Below, in pieces: positions 12,708-19,027 of a stretch of 20,182 nt of DNA. The position numbers were made by a program, and so were the translations under genes. This DNA is from Nanobdellota archaeon. Lineage in GTDB: Archaea > Nanobdellota > Nanobdellia > Pacearchaeales > GW2011-AR1. The notes beneath the pieces are model-generated. The model made no database searches. It was not told where the DNA came from and saw nothing but the letters and a program-made list of their open reading frames with translations. How positions within the stretch are numbered: the stretch's first letter is position 1; each line of letters starts with the position of its first letter. The stretch is taken from positions 1-20,182 of the forward strand of contig JADFNI010000016.1 of the NCBI GenBank assembly GCA_022563455.1, in the 5' to 3' direction.

Positions 12708-14399
12708 TTAAATTCCAATCTCATCACGAATCTCACTGACAGTTGCAATATCCTCTACCGATCTGTCTTCTCTAAGTCTAATAATTCTTGGAAACCTAAG
12801 AGCATATCCACTAGAATAGTTAACAGACTTTTGAATATCTTGATATTGAACAGTTATAACAATCTTCGGACGAACTTTTATCTTTCTTCCTTCTTCAGAA
12901 ATTTCAAGTTTCTTTAATCTTTTAGTAATTTCATTGTAACTAAGATCTGCCCCCTCAAGTTCCTTTAGTCCAGTAGACACTTTTCCTACATCCAAAAGCT
13001 CTCCAGAGTCTCCCCTACAAGAAACATCAAACGAAGTTAACCACCCTGTTCGTTTTCCAGTTCCCCATTCAGCTCCAGTAATAACTAAATCAAAATCTTT
13101 GTCCTCCGGTTTTAATTTAACCGCATGCCCAATTCGAGCTCCAGGCTTATATGGCGCTTCAAGGTTTTTTCCCATAAGGCCTTCTTGTCCATCCGCCAAA
13201 GCCTCAGCATAAAATTTCTCAACTACTTTCGCATCCCCAGTAATTATCTGCTTCGCAAGAACTATTTTTTTATCCCGAGGAGTTATAATTTTTTCAAGAA
13301 TTTTACGACGCTCTCTAAATGAAGTATTAATTAAACTTTTTCCGTCAAGGTAAATGATATCAAAAACTGCCACCTCAATTGGAAGCGTTTTCATCATAAC
13401 TTCAATTCCATGTTTTCTCCGAATCCTTTGACTAACCGCCTGAAAATCAGTATACTCTCCTGTTTTAGAATCAAATCCAACAGCCTCACTGTCCAAAATA
13501 AAAGTTTCGCCTTTAACATTCTCCTGAACATAGTCTATAATTTCTGGAAATTGTTTAGTGACTTCTTCAAGCCTCCTAGTAAAAATTTTTATGGAACCGA
13601 AGCGATTCTTATTAATCATAACCCGAAACCCATCATATTTATATTCAAAAGCCGCGGGACGCCCAACTATTCGAAATGCATCCTCAACATTTTTAGCCTT
13701 TGGAAAAAGCATAACCTTGACAGGTTTTCCAGGTGTGAGTTTAATAGATTCTAGTGTTTTGGAAAGTGCTTTAGAAAAAACTTCAGCAAAATCTGTAGAT
13801 TTATCATAAGCTTCCTGAACTTTTACAGAATATTTTTTCTTCTCTTCCAAATCTTTTGGGGCAAAAACAATTTCAACTATCGCGTCTCGAAGAATTCCGT
13901 TTCCAACCCCAACCTTTAAATCACCAAGCACTGTTCGAATAATATATTTAGCTTCCTTAGGGGTTCCAGAATGAAGAAGATCAACAACAAGCCCAACTTT
14001 CAAATCAACTGAACCCTGTCCTTCAATTTCAGAAATTTTTCTTAAGTTAGAAATCACCATCGAAACTTTAAGTTTTTTACTAAATAAAGCGGTCTGTGTT
14101 TTCTTTTCTTTAATCAGTTTCTCGGCCACCTTGCCAAGCTCTCCTTTTTCCTTAAAATATTTTACTACCTCTTTATCTTCAACTCCGCATGCACGAGAAA
14201 TCGCCCTAATAACTAACTGATGAGAAATCCCAAGATCTCGGGAGTCAAAATCAGCAAAAATCCTTCCCTGAAGAAGATAAATCACTTGAGGCTCACTCCT
14301 AATTTTATCCAAAAAAGCAGCAAGAATTTTAGTCTTCTCTAAACCCTTAGTCGTATTTTCAAGCGCCTCATAAACTTCTGCAAGTTCCTTATATTCCAT
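12708..14399 (-). CDS. lig: ATP-dependent DNA ligase
   Basis: 563 residues, the normal length for an archaeal LigI-type enzyme that seals Okazaki fragments and repair nicks. The N-terminal DNA-binding domain (about 1-220) is followed by the nucleotidyltransferase core: motif I EYKYDGFR with the adenylated Lys at 254, motif III FILDSEAVGFD (about 300-310), motif IV EGLMGK (406-411), motif V HAVKLKP (425-431). An OB-fold ends the protein, with RPKIVITVQYQDIQ and a final LREDRSVEDI, the usual conserved C-terminus. Single gene with its own TATA box; together with MCM and RPA it makes the window rich in replication genes. Confidence 0.97.
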   Translation of the reverse strand: MEYKELAEVYEALENTTKGLEKTKILAAFLDKIRSEPQVIYLLQGRIFADFDSRDLGISHQLVIRAISRACGVEDKEVVKYFKEKGELGKVAEKLIKEKKTQTALFSKKLKVSMVISNLRKISEIEGQGSVDLKVGLVVDLLHSGTPKEAKYIIRTVLGDLKVGVGNGILRDAIVEIVFAPKDLEEKKKYSVKVQEAYDKSTDFAEVFSKALSKTLESIKLTPGKPVKVMLFPKAKNVEDAFRIVGRPAAFEYKYDGFRVMINKNRFGSIKIFTRRLEEVTKQFPEIIDYVQENVKGETFILDSEAVGFDSKTGEYTDFQAVSQRIRRKHGIEVMMKTLPIEVAVFDIIYLDGKSLINTSFRERRKILEKIITPRDKKIVLAKQIITGDAKVVEKFYAEALADGQEGLMGKNLEAPYKPGARIGHAVKLKPEDKDFDLVITGAEWGTGKRTGWLTSFDVSCRGDSGELLDVGKVSTGLKELEGADLSYNEITKRLKKLEISEEGRKIKVRPKIVITVQYQDIQKSVNYSSGYALRFPRIIRLREDRSVEDIATVSEIRDEIGI

Positions 14400-14422
14400 T
14401 ATAACTAAAAAATAAGGCGCTT

Positions 14423-14430
14423 TTTATAAT
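14423..14430 (-). promoter_or_regulatory. TATA box for the DNA ligase gene
   Basis: ATTATAAA on the minus strand, centred 27.5 nt from the ATG at 14399. The divergent thioredoxin TATA box lies 33 nt to the right. Confidence 0.6.
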
Positions 14431-14462
14431 TTCTTGAAATGGATTAATACCCCTACCCAAAC

Positions 14463-14470
14463 TTTAAATA
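14463..14470 (+). promoter_or_regulatory. TATA box for thioredoxin
   Basis: TTTAAATA on the plus strand, centred 25.5 nt before the second of two adjacent ATGs (14492), which favours that start over 14489. Confidence 0.55.
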
Positions 14471-14491
14471 TCAATTACTCGAAAATTAATG

Positions 14492-14806
14492 ATGGATATT
14501 ACAGAAAAAAACTTCAAAGAGAAGGTAATAAAAAAATCAAATGAAAAACCAATCCTTGTGGACTTTTGGGCAGAATGGTGTGGACCTTGTAGAAGTTTAA
14601 CACCTGTTCTAGAAAAATTATCAGAAGAAAGAAGCGATTTTATCTTAGCAAAAGTGGATGTTGAAAAACATGGAAAATTAGCAGGAGAATATGAGGTCAT
14701 GTCAATTCCAAGCGTAAAACTTTTCAAAGGTGGAAGTATTATAGCAGAATTCATCGGCTCAAAAAGTGAAGCAGAAGTTAATGCTTTTTTAGATAAGAAT
14801 CTTTAA
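14492..14806 (+). CDS. trx: Thioredoxin
   Basis: 104 residues, a single complete thioredoxin fold. The active site is FWAEWCGPCRSL with the canonical WCGPC; the buried Asp is in VDFWAEW, the cis-Pro in MSIPSVKLF, and the C-terminal GSKSEAEVNAFLDK helix is typical. It reduces protein disulfides in the cytoplasm. No thioredoxin reductase is in the window. Divergent from the ligase gene and convergent with the 101-residue gene, ending 10 nt from that gene's stop, so a shared terminator region is minimal. Confidence 0.95.
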   Translation: MDITEKNFKEKVIKKSNEKPILVDFWAEWCGPCRSLTPVLEKLSEERSDFILAKVDVEKHGKLAGEYEVMSIPSVKLFKGGSIIAEFIGSKSEAEVNAFLDKNL

Positions 14807-14816
14807 GATCCTTTAA

Positions 14817-15122
14817 TTATCTCCAGTAAACCCGAAAAATTCCTTCCCCATCAATAACTTGGACTTTATCTGGAACTCCAAATTCGTTAAATTCAGCTTC
14901 AATTGCAAAAGCCAAACTCTCACCTTTTTCTACATCAAAATGTCTATTAGGTTCTTGCATTGGATCATATTCTCCTCCTCGAGGAGTAAGTTCTACATCA
15001 TAATTAGCCTGCATACCAGAATGTAAAGAAAAATCAACTACATCATTACATCTCATATGCTCTTTAGAAGCTTTGCCAAGATCAGCATATCCTACAACTC
15101 TGTCTTCAATATAATTTGCCAT
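14817..15122 (-). CDS. Unrecognised 101-residue protein
   Basis: No family recognised. It begins MANYIEDRVVGYADLGKASKEH, is acidic overall, and has a beta-rich look (VVDFSLHSGMQANYDVEL, ESLAFAIEAEFNEFG, KVQVIDGEGIFRVYWR). No membrane segment or cysteine motif. A longer TTG start at 15140 is possible, but the TATA box at 15144-15151 is 25.5 nt from the ATG at 15122, so the short form on a leaderless mRNA is preferred. A GAGGTG lies 10 nt before that ATG, which would fall outside the predicted RNA. Confidence 0.65.
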   Translation of the reverse strand: MANYIEDRVVGYADLGKASKEHMRCNDVVDFSLHSGMQANYDVELTPRGGEYDPMQEPNRHFDVEKGESLAFAIEAEFNEFGVPDKVQVIDGEGIFRVYWR

Positions 15123-15143
15123 ATCAAACAAACACCTCAAGAC

Positions 15144-15151
15144 TTTATAAA
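15144..15151 (-). promoter_or_regulatory. TATA box for the 101-residue gene
   Basis: TTTATAAA on the minus strand, centred 25.5 nt upstream of the ATG at 15122. It argues against the TTG start at 15140. Confidence 0.6.
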
Positions 15152-15231
15152 CCTTTCTATTATTTACTACTAGATAATGGTTACAAATATCAACAAAAAA
15201 ACCACCTTAAATTAAGTTAAATGACAAATAC

Positions 15232-15312
15232 CTAATTTTCTCTTCCTAACTTTTTAAGTTCAGCATCAACAAGTTCAATGGTAGGATCGACTCTTAATCC
15301 AACTTTTCTCAA
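15232..15312 (-). other. Short ORF or gene remnant after the eL15 gene
   Basis: A 26-codon frame from TTG at 15312 to TAG at 15232, encoding LRKVGLRVDPTIELVDAELK and six more residues, in the 197-nt gap between eL15 and the next TATA box. The composition looks like real protein, but there is no ATG, promoter or ribosome binding site. It may be the tail of a decayed gene. Nothing else is seen in this gap. Confidence 0.25.
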
Positions 15313-15331
15313 AAGATATATCTTTGATTAC

Positions 15332-15898
15332 TTAATTCCCTCTTCTTCTATTAGCCCTTAAACTAGGTCGCACCTTCGGAGATTTCACAGGACTATTTCG
15401 AAGACCACGAGCTTTTCTAGAAGTAGACGTAATCGCTCTAAGACTTCTTTTCTTCGGAGATTTTACAACCGGGCCTAATTGCTTATCATTTTTTATCTCA
15501 GGTCTCATTCCATCAATTAAAATCACTTCATAAAAATAATGTATTCCATCTTTTCCAATCATATAAGAATTAAGTACTTCCATATTAACATATTTTCTAG
15601 CGACTCTTTGTTCCGCAATTTCTTTATAATTAAGTCTCAAATTTTTCCTAATATGAAGTCTCTTAGTTCTTCTTGCTTTATTCGGTCTTGTTCTCTTATG
15701 TCCTCCCCTCTTCAAACGAATCCGAACAACAACAACACCCTTCTTAGCCTTATATCCAAGACTCCGAGCACGATCCAACCGAAGAGGTTTATCCACTTTA
15801 ACAATCGCCTCCCCTCGTCTCCAATCAATCATCCTTGCCCTAAGCAGTTTAATATCTGGCTTCTTCCAAGCATCTCTTAAATATTTTGTAAGTCCCAT
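15332..15898 (-). CDS. rpl15e: Ribosomal protein eL15
   Basis: 188 residues, close to the usual archaeal eL15 length (about 194), a large-subunit protein buried in 23S rRNA. It opens MGLTKYLRDAWKKP as in the family and contains RMIDWRRGEAIVKVDKPLRLDRARSLGYKAKKG, the basic GGHKRTRPNKARRTKR stretch, and NSYMIGKDGIHYFYEVILID. The C-terminus is a long arginine/serine-rich tail with GLRNSPVKSPKVRPSLRANR, as in other eL15s. Single gene; TATA box at 15922-15929. Confidence 0.96.
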   Translation of the reverse strand: MGLTKYLRDAWKKPDIKLLRARMIDWRRGEAIVKVDKPLRLDRARSLGYKAKKGVVVVRIRLKRGGHKRTRPNKARRTKRLHIRKNLRLNYKEIAEQRVARKYVNMEVLNSYMIGKDGIHYFYEVILIDGMRPEIKNDKQLGPVVKSPKKRSLRAITSTSRKARGLRNSPVKSPKVRPSLRANRRRGN

Positions 15899-15921
15899 GT
15901 ATTATCTTTATCAAAAAATGG

Positions 15922-15929
15922 TTTTTAAA
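15922..15929 (-). promoter_or_regulatory. TATA box for the eL15 gene
   Basis: TTTAAAAA on the minus strand, centred 27.5 nt upstream of the ATG at 15898. Confidence 0.55.
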
Positions 15930-16006
15930 CCTTTCAGTCAAAGTTCAGCCCTTTAGGGTACACTTTGTATGTGTCATTAAAAGATTTCGAAACTAATTTA
16001 CCCTAT

Positions 16007-16894
16007 TTATGCATATTTTTTCAATAGATTTTTTAGAGTATTCAAATCTCCTTCTAAATTTCTTGCAACTTGTATTTTAAACCATAGAGCTTGGACAGCA
16101 AATCGTAAGTCTATCAAATCCTTATACTCTTGATTATTCAAGTCAAGATTATTTGATTTTTTATACCCCTTTATAAAGGCATTTTTTCTTTGGCGGGTTT
16201 TCCCCCAGTTCTTTAAGAATTTAGAAATACCTTGTCCTTGAATGGAGGGTTTAATACATTCAATATCTACCAAATAAATTTTTCCATTACTAATTCTAAA
16301 ATTTCCTGAGGTAAAATCAACAGCATCAAGGGTTATTCTTGGTTTAACCTTTTTCTTAATTTTTTTATATAGGTTTTTAATTTCTAATGCCTCTTTTTTA
16401 GTAAATACTTCTTTTGGTTTTGTTTTAATTTTGCTTCTTTTTCTTCTAATAGCTACTTTTTCTTTGAATGAGAAATTTCCATTCACTAATTCTCTTAGAG
16501 TTTTATAAAATTCTAAATCAATATTCTCATTTATGTTTGTATTATTAATTATCCCACCAATTCTCCCGACTTCTTCAAAAACCCAAAGTTTTTCCTTCCC
16601 CCTCAAATCTCTACCCTCTAGAAATTCATAAGCCACATCTTTACCATATCTCCCTAAGAACTTTGGCAAAAATCCATATTTTTTAAATTTCTTTGATAGA
16701 AACTCATAGTATTTTGCCTTTGCAAGTGTCTTGCATCTTCTTATTACAATTTTCTTATTTTCATAAGTCACTAAATGAACCTCACCACTTAATCCACCTC
16801 CCCCTTCTTCAGGTAAAAGGATAGATATTTCCCCTTTTTTCAACATCTCTTTCATAAATCTTCTAGGAAATCTAATTTTATAACCTTTTTCCAA
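16007..16894 (-). CDS. Kinase-fold (aminoglycoside-phosphotransferase-like) protein, start uncertain
   Basis: 295 residues, basic and AT-rich, resembling a small protein-kinase/APH-type phosphotransferase. A glycine-rich EEGGGGLSGEVHLVTYENKKIVIRRC (about 29-54) fits the N-lobe loop and catalytic-like Lys; VAYEFLEGRDL (about 87-97) fits the hinge; TLDAVDFTSGNFRI followed by IYLVDIE (about 187-212) aligns with the HxDxxxxN catalytic loop and the metal-binding D-x-D/E. The catalytic loop has AVD where HGD is usual, so activity is uncertain. The start is a TTG at 16894 that abuts the 15-bp att-like core at 16895. The frame stays open into the repeat, and an ATG at codon 14 is an alternative. The true N-terminus may have been altered by the repeat insertion. 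Confidence 0.6.
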   Translation of the reverse strand: MEKGYKIRFPRRFMKEMLKKGEISILLPEEGGGGLSGEVHLVTYENKKIVIRRCKTLAKAKYYEFLSKKFKKYGFLPKFLGRYGKDVAYEFLEGRDLRGKEKLWVFEEVGRIGGIINNTNINENIDLEFYKTLRELVNGNFSFKEKVAIRRKRSKIKTKPKEVFTKKEALEIKNLYKKIKKKVKPRITLDAVDFTSGNFRISNGKIYLVDIECIKPSIQGQGISKFLKNWGKTRQRKNAFIKGYKKSNNLDLNNQEYKDLIDLRFAVQALWFKIQVARNLEGDLNTLKNLLKKYA

Positions 16895-17027
16895 ATATGA
16901 GCTCGCTGGTTTTTTATTCGAAAATCACATTTCACAAAGAATAGATAAAATCTGTTTGTTCAAAGTAATTTCCTCACCCAGAACACGTCCAGTCTCCAAA
17001 TCCTATATGAGCTCGCTGGGATTTGAA
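16893..17027. repeat. Left copy of 135-bp direct repeat, with tRNA-Ile 3' end
   Basis: Identical to 17843-17977 except one base (G at 16939, C at 17889). It starts and ends with a 15-bp core (16895-16909 and 17005-17019). Its right end (17008-17027) is the last 20 nt of tRNA-Ile: T-loop, 3' T-stem and 3' acceptor strand, read on the minus strand. The remaining tRNA is missing here, as expected of the distal attachment site of a tRNA-integrated element. Confidence 0.95.
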
Positions 17028-17033
17028 TACATC

Positions 17034-17062
17034 GGGCACTGTCGCCCCAATTAGGTTTTTTT
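17034..17062 (+). terminator. GC hairpin followed by a T-run inside the element
   Basis: GGGC (17034-17037), loop ACTGTC, GCCC (17044-17047), then a run of seven T at 17056-17062. It is a GC-rich island in very AT-rich DNA. It could stop plus-strand transcription entering the element; archaeal termination relies mainly on the T-run. The rest of 17063-17173 shows no gene or structure beyond AT-rich sequence. Confidence 0.35.
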
Positions 17063-17173
17063 GATTATTTAATGATTATTGGCTTCTAACGATTTCTAAA
17101 AAAGAATTCTTTCTATTTAGGGCTTCAATAGTTTTCTATCATCTCTCTTATTTGTATTTAGTAAAGAAATATG

Positions 17174-17181
17174 TTTATATA
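17174..17181 (+). promoter_or_regulatory. TATA box for the nucleotidyltransferase gene
   Basis: TTTATATA on the plus strand, centred 26.5 nt before the ATG at 17204. It lies inside the longer ORF that begins at 17171, so that upstream ATG is unlikely to be the start. Confidence 0.6.
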
Positions 17182-17203
17182 TTATTATATTTTAGAAATA
17201 TAT

Positions 17204-17755
17204 ATGTCACAATTACATAATGTTAATTTAATAGAAAGAGGTTTAATAATTAAAGATTTAAAGAAGTTAATTCAAATTTTATCAAAATTTATTGATTTTG
17301 ATTCCGCAATTTTATTTGGAAGTTTTTTTAAGTCAAATAAATTTAATGATATAGATATATTATTAATTAAAAATGCCGATTTAAAAATAATTGATTTTAT
17401 TAATTTATACAAAAAAATAATTGAAATAAATGATGAGAATATTTTTAAATCATTTTATTTGGCTTATTATGATTCCGAAAAAAAACCAAAAAATAAAATT
17501 AAGATTTCATTAGAATTAGATTCACCTTTTCTGAAAGAATCTTTTCCAGATTTTTATGAATCAGTTTTTTTTGAAAATAAAAGTTTTGAAGTTATATATG
17601 GAAATTTTAATCCAAATATCTATTTAGATAAAAAGATAATTTTTGACCATGAAAGATTTCTTAAATATAGAGAGTTAATTAAATTTTTGCATAAAACTCC
17701 AACTTATCCAGAATTAATGAAATTTTGTGAAAATAAAAAACTTATATCAAAATAA
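17204..17755 (+). CDS. Stand-alone MNT-like nucleotidyltransferase domain protein
   Basis: 183 residues from the ATG at 17204. Residues about 30-100 match a minimal nucleotidyltransferase: FDSAILFGSFFKSNKFNDIDILL gives the helix-strand GSF and DxD (FNDIDIL) that bind the metal and NTP; KIKISLELDSPF is a candidate for the third acidic strand. The C-terminal 80 residues are helical and unrecognised. MNT proteins are often antitoxins to HEPN RNases (they AMPylate the toxin), or substrate-modifying enzymes; no HEPN partner is adjacent here. The gene is extremely AT-rich with AAA/AAT/TTT-dominated codons, unlike the ribosomal and replication genes, and is the only gene within the repeat-bounded segment: signs of horizontal transfer. 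Confidence 0.75.
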   Translation: MSQLHNVNLIERGLIIKDLKKLIQILSKFIDFDSAILFGSFFKSNKFNDIDILLIKNADLKIIDFINLYKKIIEINDENIFKSFYLAYYDSEKKPKNKIKISLELDSPFLKESFPDFYESVFFENKSFEVIYGNFNPNIYLDKKIIFDHERFLKYRELIKFLHKTPTYPELMKFCENKKLISK

Positions 17756-17842
17756 AGTAAATACATTTTTCTTAAATAGTGTCCGCTGGGTTATTCATTC
17801 CTAACTTTTTTTTTATAAAGGAAACCAGTTTCACCGTTGGTA

Positions 17843-17977
17843 AAATATGAGCTCGCTGGTTTTTTATTCGAAAATCACATTTCACAAACAATAGATAAAA
17901 TCTGTTTGTTCAAAGTAATTTCCTCACCCAGAACACGTCCAGTCTCCAAATCCTATATGAGCTCGCTGGGATTTGAA
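17843..17977. repeat. Right copy of 135-bp direct repeat, within and beside tRNA-Ile
   Basis: Matches 16893-17027 at 134 of 135 positions. Cores at 17845-17859 and 17955-17969; the last 20 nt (17958-17977) are the 3' end of the intact tRNA. It includes an inverted repeat, ACAAAC (17884-17889) with GTTTGT (17904-17909) and AGAT with ATCT inside, which the left copy breaks by its single mismatch. Between the gene end (17756) and this repeat there is only AT-rich sequence and a short tRNA-end-like string near 17780-17790. Confidence 0.95.
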
Positions 17978-18031
17978 CCCAGGACCCCCGCCTTATCAGA
18001 GCGATGCGCTACCTGACTGCGCCACGAGCTC
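17958..18031 (-). tRNA. trnI: tRNA-Ile (anticodon GAU)
   Basis: A full 74-nt cloverleaf without encoded CCA or intron. Acceptor GAGCTCG pairs with CGAGCTC; D-stem GCGC/GCGC with AGTCAGGTA loop; anticodon stem TCGCT/GGCGG (with two G-T pairs) around loop CTGATAA, giving anticodon GAT; variable GGGTC; T-arm CTGGG-TTCAAAT-CCCAG; discriminator A. It reads AUC/AUU isoleucine codons. Both acceptor strands contain the palindrome GAGCTC. The TATA box at 18059-18066 predicts a start about 5 nt before the mature 5' end. The 3' end is the target of the repeat-bounded element. Confidence 0.97.
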
Positions 18032-18058
18032 GTCGCAATAAGTAAACAGAAATATCAA

Positions 18059-18066
18059 TTTATAAA
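18059..18066 (-). promoter_or_regulatory. TATA box for tRNA-Ile
   Basis: TTTATAAA on the minus strand. RNA would start near 18036, leaving a 5-nt 5' leader for RNase P to remove. Confidence 0.65.
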
Positions 18067-18079
18067 GCTTAACATTCAT

Positions 18080-18361
18080 TCAACAATCTGTTTCATATTC
18101 AGAAATTTTATTATAATAACTCCTCATAAATTCTTCTCTCTCACTCTCATTAAGAAATTCACTGTCTGAAGGAATCGAAAATAATCCCTCAGGTCTTTCA
18201 ACAAAAACATAATCCCTACCTCTAAGACTTCCAAATTCTATTCCTTCAATAACTCCCTCAACAAGACTTTCTATCTCACTTGCTAGGGTAATTACCCTCC
18301 CGCATCTAATCAAAAAATATCCAGAACCATCCTTCTTCTTTAAAACATAATTCCCATCCAT
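18080..18361 (-). CDS. Unrecognised 93-residue acidic protein
   Basis: Not recognised. It is small, acidic and beta-rich at the start: YVLKKKDGSGYFLIRCGRVITLASEIESLVEGVIEGIEFGSLRGRDYVFVERPEGLFSIPS, then a short helical tail ending EYETDC. No membrane segment or paired cysteines. The frame is supported by the TATA box 27.5 nt upstream of the ATG and by ordinary codon use. It follows the zinc-ribbon/Hsp20-like gene on the same strand with a 33-nt gap but has its own promoter. Confidence 0.65.
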   Translation of the reverse strand: MDGNYVLKKKDGSGYFLIRCGRVITLASEIESLVEGVIEGIEFGSLRGRDYVFVERPEGLFSIPSDSEFLNESEREEFMRSYYNKISEYETDC

Positions 18362-18384
18362 TGCATATATTGAGAAACGTTTCC

Positions 18385-18392
18385 TTTATAAA
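18385..18392 (-). promoter_or_regulatory. TATA box for the 93-residue gene
   Basis: TTTATAAA on the minus strand, centred 27.5 nt from the ATG at 18361; it ends 3 nt before the upstream stop codon. Confidence 0.6.
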
Positions 18393-18394
18393 AA

Positions 18395-19006
18395 TTATAC
18401 CTTTAATTCAACAAATAAAGTTTCATTTTTCAAATAATATCCAATAACTTCAACTTTTAATGGAATAAATTTCACATAGCATTTGTCACTAGAATATGCC
18501 CTAATCTCAAGTCCCGTTGCAAGTTCTCCAAGAACAACATCTCCCTTAGACCTAACTCCTGGCGTCTCCATCTCATAAATTATTCTGTCACTAAGTCTTC
18601 TCATCCTTGAATCTATTTCAACTCTTGGAAGTTTATTTCGTCGGTCACTCTCCTTTGCAGACAATTCATTTATCACAGGATTCGCTTTTGGATTCTGGGT
18701 TACAATTTGCTGATGATTTGGGGGTCCTCCAGTAGAAACATGAATTTTAAATCCCCTAGGCATATTTCCATCCGTAAAATCCATTTGACCCATTTGCTTT
18801 TCTAATTGCTTAACGAGAGAATTAACCATTTTCTCCATTCCAAAAGGTAACTTTATATCTTCAACCGAGTTTCCAACCTTCTCGCTTCCAAACATCCCAA
18901 AATCTTCACTGTTCCTACTACCATTAAATGGGTCTCCACAGTGCGGACAAAAATCAAATTTTGAACTAACCCTTTTATCACAAGAATTGCACTTCTTTCC
19001 AAGCAT
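18395..19006 (-). CDS. Zinc-ribbon protein with Hsp20/CS-like C-terminal domain
   Basis: 203 residues from the ATG at 19006. An N-terminal zinc ribbon, KCNSCDKRVSSKFDFCPHCG, has two CxxC pairs. A Gly/Met/Gln-rich middle (about 35-120, with QLEKQMGQMDFTDGNMPRG) looks disordered. The C-terminal 75 residues resemble an alpha-crystallin/CS beta-sandwich: RIIYEMETPGVRSKGDVVLGEL, GLEIRAYSSDKCYVKFIPL and KNETLFVELKV follow the usual order of PGV, LEI and the final L-x-V/I strand. The combination suggests a chaperone-like or RNP scaffold factor. The Hsp20 fold is inferred from pattern only. A TTG one codon earlier is rejected because the TATA box is 25.5 nt from 19006. Confidence 0.7.
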   Translation of the reverse strand: MLGKKCNSCDKRVSSKFDFCPHCGDPFNGSRNSEDFGMFGSEKVGNSVEDIKLPFGMEKMVNSLVKQLEKQMGQMDFTDGNMPRGFKIHVSTGGPPNHQQIVTQNPKANPVINELSAKESDRRNKLPRVEIDSRMRRLSDRIIYEMETPGVRSKGDVVLGELATGLEIRAYSSDKCYVKFIPLKVEVIGYYLKNETLFVELKV

Positions 19007-19027
19007 CAATAGCCAAATACATCTCTA

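Larger units (their letters stand above)
16893..17977. mobile_element. Candidate minimal integrated element at the 3' end of tRNA-Ile
   Basis: A segment with a 950-bp period (excision between the repeats would release 950 bp) bounded by 135-bp direct repeats that carry the tRNA-Ile 3' end. It is immediately downstream of the intact tRNA, the usual place for tyrosine-recombinase elements such as archaeal SSV-type and pNOB-type insertions. It holds a single plus-strand gene, opposite to its neighbours and markedly AT-rich. No integrase, replication protein or transposase is visible, so mobility would need a factor in trans, or the element is a remnant. Tandem duplication of the tRNA flank with later decay is the main alternative. 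Confidence 0.6.

Noticed and set aside
13125..13809. Plus-strand ORFs opposite the DNA ligase
   Set aside because: Antisense to conserved ligase motifs, with no promoter or domain support.
15948..15962. Hairpin CCCT/AGGG in the gap before eL15
   Set aside because: Four base pairs with a 2-nt loop; too weak to report as a structure.
17008..17027. Second tRNA gene in the left repeat
   Set aside because: Only the last 20 nt of tRNA-Ile are present; the sequence to the right cannot form the T-stem partner, anticodon arm or 5' acceptor strand.
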